From contig NW_004624781.1 in assembly GCF_000247695.1 (NCBI RefSeq), positions 11,841,354 through 11,905,353 of the forward strand: a stretch of 64,000 bases of DNA, written 5' to 3'. The position numbers and the translations under genes are program-made. The stretch comes from Heterocephalus glaber (taxonomy: Eukaryota; Chordata; Mammalia; Rodentia; Bathyergidae). The notes under the pieces were generated by a model, which ran no database searches, was not told where the DNA came from, and saw only the letters and a program-made list of their open reading frames with translations. Of this stretch, positions 30,430 through 41,355 are shown one piece after another; the first letter of the stretch is position 1, and each line of letters starts with the position of its first letter.

Positions 30430-33400
30430 AACACAGACTTTTTCTTCCTTCTGCCTGGTCAGTTTTGAGGAATAGACTCATCAGTTCCCTGTTCCTGCCT
30501 CACCTGGCACTTGGCCTTTCCGATTTTTCAGTACCCTGGACCTGGATGCCCTGATTGAATTTGGACCCAGTACTAGCTGGACTCACTTTCCTAGACTTGA
30601 CTTTAGTGCCCTCTTGAGGCCATACTCTCGTTAAAATACTGATGACTCTGTGGTAAGAATCTAGCTAACAGATGGTTGAATTATTTGTCCATTGTGAGAC
30701 TGGATCAATAGAGTGACTTTTCTGTGACTAAATTTTGCACTATCTTGTCTATTCTGACCCATGATCAGTAGACTACAAGGCATAGGCACTCTCCTACTCT
30801 GTATAAAATTCTCATTTTAACGGTAATAGTATTTTGAATGTCTCCTGTTTCATACTGTGACTACTTTGGGTAAACTCAGTCTGCATTTGGCAGCAAAATA
30901 GCCCATTCTACAATGGTTATAACTCATCACAAATCCCCAAACCACTGGAGAAGGTACTTTATTATTTTCTGTACTAGGTTCCTTGCCAAGTTGTACCAGT
31001 GTCAAAATATAGTGCAACTCTCTATGATTCCCTTGCTGACTTAATACCACCAGTGTGGGCAGTAGACTTCTGGTATTCAAAGGACTTGGCACAGTCCTAA
31101 GACCATTGCCCTCACTCTCATCTGCAGTGTATTTCACAACTCCTCCCAAGTTTTAGGAGGAACTTTCTAATAGCTACTACTCTTCCTTCTCAAAATTTTA
31201 TAAGACTATATCTATTCTTACCAAAAACTACAACTTGAGCATATTCTTTATAGAACTTCTGCCCCTTCTTAATGTTTTCTCTTTCGAAAGGAAAGAAACC
31301 CACAAGGCAGGGATGAATGAGACATCATGTTGTAGGTAGGATAATTTGTGTATGTATAACACAACAATCTTTGATAGAATTTTATGCCTGTGACCATAAT
31401 TTTAGCTACACTTGTGGAGAATGAGATTATACTTGAAGTGGCAAGGGCATGAAGGGGGAAGTTGAGGAAATTAATTTGTGTTGATTTACAATGAAAAAAG
31501 TGTTTATCTTAAATGCACATTTGCAGTGTCAAAGTTGCTCTTCCTTCTACTTCTGTACACTGCCTTGATTCTATTCTAGCATTTTGTGAACATTTAATTG
31601 TCTCTGTTCGTCATGACTTTAAAGTCTTTGGTCCTTCCTCTTTCATTCTCTGTCTTTTCAGATTCAGGGGTCCTAAGATTTTTAGCTCACCAGGCTTTCT
31701 ATCCTTTCCCTCACTCTCATCTCCCTTCTTGGGGCCTTCCCTAGCTCATGACCATTCTTGAAGGACATCTTGTTGGACTTTCCAGAGGATACTGCAGTCC
31801 CCCTGCTTACCTTGAGGTTGTCATTTGAGGTACAAACACAACATTCATACCTCAACATCTTCAATGCATCACTCAAGAATGGAGGATGAGAGGTGCACAT
31901 GATATCATATTTTTGGAGCAACAGGTTTTCAGGAAAAGCCTTTATAAACACTTTGCCTTCTTACAGCATCTCAGTCAGACATTAAACAAAGGATTTTGGG
32001 GAAATGATTTTCCCTTGAGTTGTCTAGTTGAGAAAAGTGAACAAAGTCAGTCCTTGTCTAGATTTGTACTGTGAAGCTTGCCTGAGAAAGCCACCAGGAG
32101 TTATTTCAGTGTGACATTCTGCATTCTTTCTTGGCTATTTTGCTCTAGGTTCAGACAAAACCAGGATTGGAGTTGGAATGCAGTTTTAAGACTTCTTATT
32201 CACTATCCCAAGATATTTACAAGTAAGATATGTTATTCTTCTGAAGTAGAAATGTATATAGCTTGTGGGAATGCATGAAGATTCTAGCTAAGAATACTTA
32301 CTTTAAAACTTCAACTTGATCCCCCAACTTTCTTGGTCAAAAGGGAAATGTAGCCAGCAAGTAAGTATTTGGTTTGAATTAGATGAGGAAGAGCTCACTC
32401 TTTGCTTTGGGGTATTTAGTGATAGTCAATTCTTTCCTTTCCTTCAAACTTCCTTTCTCAATTAATGTAAATATGTTAATGAAGTATGATTTCCCTAACA
32501 GACAACACTGATAGTATCAGGGGTAGGACTGAACCTAATGGTTTCTGTAACATGTTTAATTTCTGATGTTAAATGTTGAGGAAAATTAGTCACATTTAGA
32601 ACCATCTGTTTCCAAAAGTGGTTAAAGTGTGGAATGCCTTCTGACGAGCCATTATATGGCTTATGGTAATAGTTGTGGTGTGAAAGGATTCTTTTTATTC
32701 TCTTTACATGTTTTCTGCTATAAATACACATTTGCTCCTAGGGAACTGGATTCAAAATGTCAGAGAACATCTTTCATGCGTCTTGTCCATCACGTGTGTA
32801 AAGAATCTAAAATCTCCCTTTCCTATTCAATCCTAGTACACCTTATCTTCCATTAATGTAGCTGCAGATTGGAAACCATAGTTAGGAAAGTGTATGGAAT
32901 CTTCAGTGATCGCAAGGGCTGGGTGACCTGTAAATGGTTGAGACCGAGTTGGGAGGACTCTGATGTGAGCTGCTTTAGACATTTTATTTCCTGGATTGTT
33001 GGTATTGAGTGAAAGGGAAGAGGAAGGAGAAGTGAGAGGGAAGAAGGGAAAACCGATATTTAAAGTTGACAGCCACCAAATGGGGGTCCATATTTCCCCC
33101 AGTTTTTGCATGCCGAATGGGCATTTATATAATAAGAATGCTCATTTATAGAAAATGAGCATACAACTTTCTTACATAGGACTGTCTAGTCCTCTTAGCA
33201 GGTCAGAAACTCACCCAAAATATTTGTTAAGTATTTCAAATGTTACACAGCAGGTTTCTTTGAAAACAAAGTCTCCAGTCAGGGAGACTGTGATGCTTAA
33301 TTTTGAGTAGTCACTGGGATCTTTGCAGAGTTTCTGATTTTGCATAATTCCCTGATATACTTCTGAAGAAAAACAGATGCAAATTCTTTTTCTCTTGAGT

Positions 33401-33859
33401 GGCTGTGAATGTGTACATCTGTAGTGAAGCAGTTTTGTTTTCCCATAAATTTAAAATGATTTAGGTGTGAGGTGAATTTAAAAAAATAAAACCTAAGATG
33501 TTAAATGACCCTAACTTCCAGATATGCAAAGTGACAAAACGTGAAGTGTAGAGTGGAAAGAAAGGCAGCCCTCCCTGTGATCCTCAAGTGTGGTTGCAAA
33601 CAGGACACTTGAGTTGGCTATAACATGGAATTGTGGGCGTCTGTTAGCGATTTAATCCCCTTGGCGGCAGGATGATTCTTCTCCCACTATGATACCTTTC
33701 ACCTCTTAGGGAAATAAAACTAATTGCTTACAAAATCTCTAAATGGTAGCTTTTTGGTACATTTTAGGGTCCAAATGTGATCTGAAACACTTTAATTGGA
33801 CCAGTGCAAAAATGAAATGGCCCATGCTAAGGTGGTATGGAATCCTCAGCAAAAGTTTA
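30430..33859. other. Long repeat-poor unique stretch
   Basis: About 3.4 kb with no SINE, LINE or LTR that I can recognise. Open frames are at most about 99 codons (30850-31149 reverse) and none shows a domain or a convincing splice-site pair. It may contain old unrecognised repeats or conserved non-coding DNA. Confidence 0.4.
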
Positions 33860-33874
33860 GCAGGAAGAAATTTT

Positions 33875-33990
33875 TTCTGTTTGAAACAGAGTCTCACTAT
33901 ATAGTTCAGACTGGCCTCGAACTTGTCAAGATCCTCCTACCTCAACCTCCTGAGTCCTGGGATTACAGACTTGAGCTACCACACCCAGCT
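33875..33990 (-). repeat. B1/Alu-like monomer SINE
   Basis: Forward complement: gaaacagagtctcactatat, actggcctcgaacttg, gatcctcctacctcaacc, tcctgggattacagac and ccacacccagct. It lacks the B1 internal duplication. Flanks gcaggaagaaatttt (33860-33874) and aacaggagaatttt (33991-34004) are a decayed target duplication. Confidence 0.9.
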
Positions 33991-34186
33991 AACAGGAGAA
34001 TTTTGATTTGTTTAGTGTACACAGTGTACACTATAACAGCAGAGCCAAATTGCCAGCTACCTGTGGAATCTGTAACAAATGGACAGGAGCTGCTTCAGAG
34101 ACGATGAATGGGATCAGCTTCGCTCACAGTGTGTGAGCATTCTCTGAATTACCTCCAAGCCTTCTCTGTCCACCTTCCTCCTGTTT

Positions 34187-35066
34187 TTTTTAAATTTATA
34201 TATTAATTGGTACATTTTAGGTATACAGTACATTTACATTTATCATTGGGTGCTTGTACCTGTACATGATGTATTTTAGTTCTTATTTTTTTTCTTCATT
34301 ACCTATGGGCCCTTCACCCCCTCCACCCTTCCCTATTTATGTAGATTTCATTTCCATTCTTTTTTCTTTTCTCATAGTTTTTCCTTTCCCTTCTTCTCTT
34401 TACCCTTCCCCTCCCACCAGCCTCCACCTTTGGACCTTTTCCTATTTCAAATTATCAATTATTCATTTTAATCATTTTCATCCTTTTTTACACTTTCAGT
34501 TTCTCATATTAGAGAAACTATTCGGTATTTACACATGTGTGTCCTATTTATTTCACTTAAGAGTATGGCCTCGATATGCATCCATTCAGCTATAAATGTC
34601 TCTAGTTTCTCATTCTTTATGGCTGAGTAGTACTCCATTTTATAAAAAAACCACATCTTCTTTNNNNNNNNNNNNNNNNNNNNNNNNNNNNNNNNNNNNN
34701 NNNNNNNNNNNNNNNNNNNNNNNNNNNNNNNNNNNNNNNNNNNNNNNNNNNNNNNNNNNNNNNNNNNNNNNNNNNNNNNNNNNNNNNNNNNNNNNNNNNN
34801 NNNNNNNNNNNNNNNNNNNNNNNNNNNNNNNNNNNNNNNNNNNNNNNNNNNNNNNNNNNNNNNNNNNNNNNNNNNNNNNNNNNNNNNNNNNNNNNNNNNN
34901 NNNNNNNNNNNNNNNNNNNNNNNNNNNNNNNNNNNNNNNNNNNTTGATAGCAGCCATTCTTTCTGGGGTGAGCTGGAATCTCAGTGTTGTTTTTATCTGC
35001 ATCTCTCAAATGACCAGTGATGTTGAACATTTTTTCATAGATTTATTTGCTGTTTTTACTTCTTTA
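34187..35066 (-). mobile_element. 5'-truncated L1 with 16-bp target duplication
   Basis: The reverse-strand L1 3' end begins in T-rich sequence and pyrimidine-rich 3'UTR. It then shows complement phrases gtactccattttataaaa and, beyond the gap, agctggaatctcagtgttg and catctctcaaatgaccag from the ORF2 end. The flank caccttcctcctgttt is perfect at 34171-34186 and 35067-35082. It holds a 280-N gap (34664-34943), so the true length is unknown. Confidence 0.93.
34664..34943. other. Assembly gap (280 N)
   Basis: A run of N inside a young-looking L1. The length is not a round default, so it may be an estimated gap size. Frames spanning it are artefacts. Confidence 0.99.
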
Positions 35067-35224
35067 CACCTTCCTCCTGTTTATAGCCTTGTGCATATGA
35101 CTTTTCCTTGGAATTTAAACAATTTTTAGTTTAAAAATGAATAGAGAAATGAGAAAAGGAAAGAGAGAAAACTAAATATTTTTCTCCTCTGAAATATTTA
35201 CTTTAGGCAAGGAAAGTTTATAAT

Positions 35225-35838
35225 TGTCCTGGTCACTTTCCTGTTGCTGGGACAAAATACCTGATACCTACAGCCTAAAGGAGGACAGGTTTATTTTGGC
35301 TCACAGTTTCAGTCCGTGGTCAGCTGGCTCCAAGGCAGAAATGGCATGGCAGAGGGGCGTGGTGGAGAAGAGCTGCTCAACCAATGGCAGCCAGGAAACA
35401 GAGAGAGAAGGGAGGAGCCGGGAGGAGAGGAGCTTCTTCCAGGTCACACCCTGGTGACCCCCTCCAGCCAGGCCTCACTTCCTAACATCAAGTCAGTTCT
35501 GAACTCCTCAGAGGATGATTCCATTGTACAGTACCCCCATGACTCAATCACCTTCTGAGCACTTTGGGGGACATTTTAGATCCAAACTGTAGCATACCAT
35601 CTTTCTCCCAAAACAAGATCTAGCTGGAAAGTAATCAGCCTTGAAAATGAGAGATCAAAACTGCCAGCCCCACTCAGCCTGTCCTGGCCTTACCTGCCTT
35701 ACAGAGCAGCCACCGAGCAAGAGAACAGTGATGGCGGGTAAGGCAAGGATAGGCTGTCTGGGGCTGGCATTTTTATCTCTAGTTTTCGAGGCTGATTTTT
35801 TTCCAGTTAGGTTTTATTTTCAGGGAAACAAGTACACT
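35225..35838 (-). mobile_element. MaLR-type solo LTR carrying a MITE at its edge
   Basis: The forward strand shows gttgctgggacaaaatacc, aggacaggtttattttggc, cagtccgtggtcagctggc, then gaccccctccagccaggcc and gatccaaactgtagcata. The expected LTR terminus (..catagcataaca) is broken at TA by a 236-base MITE at 35597-35832. The open frame at 35224-35457 is an LTR artefact. Confidence 0.85.
35597..35832. mobile_element. TA-flanked MITE with long inverted repeats (copy 1)
   Basis: It lies between TA at 35595-35596 and 35833-35834. Interior phrases such as tagctggaaagtaatcagcc and, inverted at the right, ctaactggaaaaaaatcagcc form long terminal inverted repeats. It is the reverse relative of the element at 49282-49541. 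It has no open frame, so it needs a transposase in trans. The TA target suggests Tc1/mariner-type mobilisation. Confidence 0.7.
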
Positions 35839-35841
35839 GTC

Positions 35842-36099
35842 GGAGAAAATCGACAGCATTATTTTATATTTGCTACTTTGTGGCAAGTGAGCAGGGATAC
35901 CTATGTTATCTGGCTAGAAATAGCTGACTAGACCAATACTAGTAATTCTAATTATCAGCTAGTAAAAAAGTGGTTCAAAGAATCTATTTTCTCATACTGT
36001 GACAGTTGTACAAGAAAGGTCTCTGACATTATCCTAAGTTACTGAGATAGGTGAGTATTCTTTCTGGGTGTCTATTATTTATTCTATCTACAAATATTC
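35842..36099. other. Unassigned unique DNA
   Basis: No supported feature. Confidence 0.4.
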
Positions 36100-36310
36100 C
36101 ATCCCCATGATGGCTGGCTCTATATGAGGCCCTGGAGCTACAGTAGTAAACCAGTCAGACATAGAGTTTATATACCCTGAACATTAGTGAAAAAATTGAT
36201 TTCAACAGTGATAGAAGTTTGGGGAGAAGCACATTGTACTATGTGTACATTCCTCAGGGGAGATATATTGGGAGAGTAAGGGTGCCTGGATTATTGTCTA
36301 GAAGTTGCAT
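36100..36310 (+). repeat. L2 LINE fragment
   Basis: gaggccctggagctacagtag, aaaccagtcagacatagagt and ccctgaacattagtg resemble the L2 phrases 'actggggatacagcagtgaacaagacagacaaagtccctgcc'. Diverged. Confidence 0.5.
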
Positions 36311-37299
36311 TTAGTTTTGCTTAGTAATTGCAAAAATACATAGATTGACGTGTATTATGAAGTAACATTTGTAGAAAGATCTTTATTAGGGAAAGAGTAG
36401 CTATGTGTCGAGAGAATTCAGGGTGAGAGCAGGTGGAGGTCCCTGTAGAGCGGAAGCGTAACTCAGAGAGAAGATGCTGCTGCTTATTTTATTTCAGGTG
36501 TTAACCATCCCTCTGAAAGATGAATTCCAGTTGGTTTTGCTGATGAACCATCAGGACCTAGTGCTCCTTAGGCTTGAGATGAAGTTTCCCAGGGTCTTTT
36601 ATAAGAATTAAGTTTTGGGTACCAAATATCTTTAGTCGGATTTCCCTATGCATTTACTTTTGTAATTCATTTATTTGACAGACTTTTATATATTTCCTCA
36701 TTATAGCTTATCTTTTTAATTTTAATATATTTGTCTCTTTCTGAGCTCTCCTCTGACCTCCCCAAACTCATCCTTGGGTCACTAGGACATTGGTTAAAGA
36801 CGCCTTGTTTGTCTTCATCTTGCCTGATGGGCCTGCTAAGCCTGACAGGGCCATGCACATCTCTTCAGACTGCCTTTGCCCCAGGAGTGAGGCGTTCACC
36901 TAGATTTGAGTCCCTAGCACTCTGCTGTCGTGGATTAGGAGGTACTTAGCAAGGAGAGAGCACGGGTTGGGGACACCAGGGCTCCTGACCGTCATGGAGT
37001 GGTGGATCAGACACCATGAATTGAGGCAGTGGAAGAGTGAGGTGGCTTAAAAATACTTTATCGAAGTCAGACACTGAGAAGTGAAGGAGGGCGTACCATG
37101 GAGGTCAGAGCCTCTTACCTGAGCGTTATGCTGTGTGCAACATGGTATTTACTGTCCTTCACCACTGAGTGTCCTCTAGGGACCTCAAACCCAACAAATC
37201 ACAAAGTGAATTTATCCTTCCTCCCCGCCCTCACACTGCCGTCAAAGTATCTCCTCTGCGTTTTTCTCCTATCAATAGTTTTGCTTTTATTCTAGTCCA
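36311..37299. other. Unique non-coding stretch
   Basis: No firm repeat. A MIR-like phrase occurs near 36890-36930 (cacctagatttgagtccctag) but is too short to assign. Confidence 0.35.
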
Positions 37300-37680
37300 T
37301 CCTCTACGTTACCATTAGAGGGACCTCTCTAACCTACCTAATTTTGCCCGTTCTTTGTCCAGAATTTGTAACTGCTCCCTTTATGTATGCAGAATAAAGT
37401 CAGAAAGATTCTCTGTGGTCTGACTCCCCCAACCCTGTCCAGCTTTACCTTGTTAATTTACACCCATATTGAGCTGTTTTTCTGAGCATGTATTGCTTCT
37501 CATTCTCAAATCTTTTTCTATTCCCATTGGCCAGAATCTTATTCGACTCTTTGGCAGCCCTCTGTGGCACCTCCTAGCTTCAGTTTCAGGGCCCCTTCTC
37601 TGTGAAGCATGGAAGGATGGGACAGAGAAGTCTTCAGGGACTCCCCTCACTGGCTCACAGGCCCTCACCAATGCTTAGAT
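37300..37680 (+). repeat. L2 LINE ORF2-end/3' fragment
   Basis: agaataaagtcagaaagattctctgtggtctgactcccccaacc, then tcagggccccttctctgtg, follows the L2 order (aaagccaaagtccttacaatggcc...ctgacctcatctcc...tcagggcctttgcac). The frame is not open. Confidence 0.5.
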
Positions 37681-38499
37681 TAAGTGACCGATGCCACCAT
37701 TTCAGTGCTGATCAAGGTATCCCAGATGTGTCCACTTCACCCCATCTCTGAACTCCAGTACCTCTCAGTGTCTAGCTCAGGAAAGGTACTTGTGAAATGA
37801 AGGGGAGCTAGGAGAGACTAGAGCTGAGCAGGCTTTGGGGAGAAGGATGAATGGGGACTCTATGGGGCTGGTTGCTCAGGTGGTGCAGAAAGAGGGACAA
37901 GTTCTTCCTGCCGTTCCTCTTTCATGGCTCTGTCTTATCCATCCCCTTCTGGAAGCAGAGAGTGTCCAGCTCTATCCATTCTCCTCTTCCTCCTTTAATA
38001 ATTGAATTGCAGAGCTCAGGTAGGCACATGGTTTTCCAAACCGAGATGACGCCTCTCACACTCCCTTAACACAAGATAGGGTCAAGCAGCATCCTTCTAG
38101 CCAATGGGATGTGAAAGGAAGAAATGTGTGGTTATTTCCCTTGTGCCCTGAAAAAGAATGAAGCAGTCTCCTAGACATTCTCCTCTTACATTGCTGTCCT
38201 GCAGGTGTGATGGAGGGTATGCGAGCATCCCTCTTGGGCCTGGAGGTGGAAAATCTGGATCGAGGCTAGGAGAACTGTTCCACTATGCCCTTGAGCACTA
38301 AGCAGCTCACAGAGTGCAACCATGGGAAGCTGCTGTCTTGTCTAACTCATAGGAGTTTTGGATCTCTGTAGAGATAGCACTGAAATAACAAATGTCTTCT
38401 TAAAGAAGTTATGTTCATGAACTTCTCTTTGATATTTGGCAGAAATATATCCTGCCATGTGCATTTCTGGGCTCATTTTATCCCATTTTAAAAAACTGA
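37681..38499. other. Unique non-coding stretch
   Basis: The 38050-38380 part has a MLT1-like feel (acatggtt..., cagcatccttctagccaatggga) but no boundary or consistent block order was found. Confidence 0.35.
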
Positions 38500-38864
38500 A
38501 AAATTTTAGCACATACAATTATAATCTTTTTTATGACATATGCCTTTTATCTTTTTCATATTTTACATAAGAAGATACTACATTTACAGTTAAAGCTCAT
38601 CTCTGATCTCAGTTCTTTTTCCCTGAGAAACAACCTCTATTCTGATTTTGTTTATCAATCTCATGCATATTTTTATACTTTTAACTACATATTTGTGTGC
38701 CTCCAAGCACACATAACATTTTTTGTGTTTTAAAAATTTACAAAAAACATATACTTTTTTCCAACTGATAGGTTTTGAGATTTATTGGTACTGATTTATA
38801 AATAGCTGGTTCAATATTTTAACTACTATGTAATAATACAGAGAATGACCATACTTTAGTGATT

Positions 38865-39072
38865 TGGGGGGGGGGCTGCCAGGGATCAAACTCAGGACCT
38901 CACGCTTGCTGGGAAGGCACTGTGCCACTGAGCTAAATCCCTGGCCCTAGTATTTTTTTGTTTTTGAGACTGTCTCTTTCTGTAGCCCAGGCTGGCCAAT
39001 CAAACTCTTGGTGATCCTCCCGCCTCAGCCTCCCAGTGCTGGGATTATAGGTGTGTGTCACCATGGCTGGCA
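38865..39072 (-). repeat. Composite ID + B1 SINE sharing one target duplication
   Basis: A reverse ID (ccagggatcaaactcagg ... ctgagctaaatccctggccc, to 38947) is followed by a T-rich linker and a reverse B1 (gagactgtctctttctgtag, gatcctcccgcctcagcc, tgctgggattataggtgtg, to 39072). A ttagtgat string lies just outside on both sides (38856-38863 and 39073-39080). The pair therefore behaves as one dimer, although its ID half is of the common free-ID type. A (g)10 run starts the element. Confidence 0.75.
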
Positions 39073-39242
39073 TTAGTGATCTTCTTATTGATGAATCTTG
39101 AGATTGATTCTAATTTTTAAATATTAGGAACATTTGCTACAAGAACACCCTTGTATATGTCTTCTGCTCACATTCAAGATTTTCTCTAGAGCTCACATTT
39201 AGAAACTGCTGGATTTTACAATATACACTGCTCTAAATTTTT

Positions 39243-39324
39243 TTTTTTTTTGGTATTAGGGATGGAACTTGGATCCTTGCGCTTGCAAAGCAAGCGAAGG
39301 AACCACTGAGCTAAATCCCCAGCC
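39243..39324 (-). repeat. ID SINE with perfect 12-bp target duplication
   Basis: ggtattagggatggaacttg, ccttgcgcttgcaaagcaag, ctgagctaaatccccagcc. Flank ctctaaattttt at 39231-39242 and 39325-39336 is identical. Confidence 0.94.
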
Positions 39325-39370
39325 CTCTAAATTTTTAAGGTATTACTGAATTGCTTTCCAGCAATTCTTA

Positions 39371-39461
39371 TTTTTGTTTTTGTTTTTGTTACTGGGGATC
39401 GAACTCAGGACCTTGCGCTTGTGAGGCAGGTGTGGTGTCACTGAGCTGCATCCCCGGCCCC
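39371..39461 (-). repeat. ID SINE
   Basis: (ttttg)n, then actggggatcgaactcagg, ccttgcgcttgtgaggcagg, ctgagctgcatccccggccc. It lies 46 bases after the preceding ID. Confidence 0.92.
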
Positions 39462-40446
39462 AGAATTTTTAAATGAACATGATTCACATTCTCATTAACA
39501 TTATTACATACGTATTCCTATTCTACGTAACTGCCAGTATGTCACATTGTTAGGCTTGAATTTTTTTGTCAGTTTGATAATTTTTTAAATGTGTATTTTG
39601 ATTAAGACTGAAACTTGCCATCTTTTCATTTGTTTCTTGACCATGTTGTGTTCTCATCTGTGAACTGAATTGTTCTTTCTTACCGACTGGAGAGAGTTTT
39701 AAACAAAATATTATATTTATTAATCCCTTGTCAGTTATGTGTTTGACAGTGTTTTCTTCTGATCTGTATCCTTTGTTTTTAACTTAGCTTATAATATCTT
39801 TTATTATGAAAAATTAAAAGCTTTAATACAGATTTATTGAGTTTCCCCTTAATGATTTCTGTTTGTTGCATCTTGTATAAAAAATGCTTCAATACCCCAC
39901 AGCCATGTTAGATGTTAATAGTAGTGAAGAATACACGGGGACTCTGTAATGTCTTTGCAATTTTTCTCTAAGTCTAAAACTTTTAAAAAATTTTAGAGTT
40001 CATGAAAAAACTATGCTCTAAAAATAGATAATAAAATGAAAAATTTACCAGAAAATAAAATTTATAAAACTTAATTAAATGGAAATTATAGAAATAAAAC
40101 TGTAATCACTGAAATTAAGAGCATAAACATGGACTTAACACATTAGACTGAGGAAGAGAAAAGCAGTAAACTAGAAGACAGGTCTATTTAAAATACTCAG
40201 ACAGCATGGAGAAAAAAGACAGGAAAGCAAAAATTTAAGAGATATATAGAACAAAATGAAATATGTCCAATTGAAGTTAGGTCTAATAGTGTTTGTTTTA
40301 TAAAAATGGGGGCTCTGACTTTAGATGCATATACATTTATAGTCATTATCTCTTCTTGATGAATTGATCCCTTGATCATTATGTAGTCAACTTACCTCTT
40401 CTTGCTGTTTTTGTCTTAAAGTCTATTTTGTCAGATATGAGTATGG

Positions 40447-40635
40447 CTACTCCTGAGGAGTCCTCTTTGGAATATCATTTTTCATCCTTTCACTTTCAGT
40501 CTGTGTGTCTTTATTTTTGAGGTGATTTCTGCAGGTAGTATTTTTAATCCATTCAGATAGTCTGTATCTTTTAATTGAATTAAGGCCATTTACTTTGAAA
40601 GTTATTATTGAAAGGCATGGACTTGTGCTTATCAT
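40447..40635 (-). pseudogene. L1 ORF2 endonuclease-domain remnant
   Basis: The reverse frame contains ITFKVNGLNSIKRYRLSEWIKN, the well-known start of L1 ORF2 (an APE-like endonuclease that nicks the target), where the N of VNGLN is a conserved active-site position. The downstream KNKDTQTESERM part is scrambled by frameshifts. Only about 60 of 1,275 residues remain open. Confidence 0.8.
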
Positions 40636-41355
40636 TTTGTTGATTTTCTTCTAGTTGTTTTGAATGTTCTTTGTTTCTTCCTCTCTTATTCACTTTTTTG
40701 GTTTGTTGGTTTACTTACTGCTAATGTTTAATTCTTTTCTATTTCTCTGTTTTTCTAGTGTGATTTATACTTTCACATGGTATCATGATGGTAGTAATCA
40801 TTTGTCCACTTATGGGTATAGAATTTCCTTAAGCAACTTGCTGGCCCTAGGATCATGAATTCTCTTTTATGCTTATCTTAGAAGGTCTTTTTTCTCTTGA
40901 TTTGTGAAGGATAGCCTCGCTGGGTATAATGATTTCGCTTGGCAGTTATTTTCGTTCAGGATTTCCATCCATCATTCTATGCCCTCCTGGCCTGTAGGAT
41001 TTCTTTCTGCTGAGAAATCTGCTGTCAGTCAAATAGGGCTGCCCTTTGTTATGGGTTAGGTCTAGAATGACCCCTCCACAAGTCTCATGTGTTCAGAGCT
41101 GATTAGATCATGGGGGCACTATACTCGTGAGTGGATTGATCCATTGAAGAGTTCATAGCTAAAAGTGCTGTTAGGAAGCAGGGCTTCGTTGGATTAGGTA
41201 TGTCACTGGAGGAACAACTTTAGAGGGTATATTTTCCTTCTCAGTTCTGCTCCTCTCTCTTCTTTCTCTGCTTACTGGCTGCTATGAAGTGAGTAGCTTT
41301 CCTTTGCTGTGCAACTTCTAACATGCCATTTCTGTTTTTTTTTCATGCCATTTCT

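Noticed and set aside
34596..35129. 177-codon frame across N
   Set aside because: Most of it is unknown residues from the 280-N gap inside an L1.
38050..38380. Possible MLT1 or other ancient LTR
   Set aside because: Only one or two short phrases match and no consistent order of landmarks was found.
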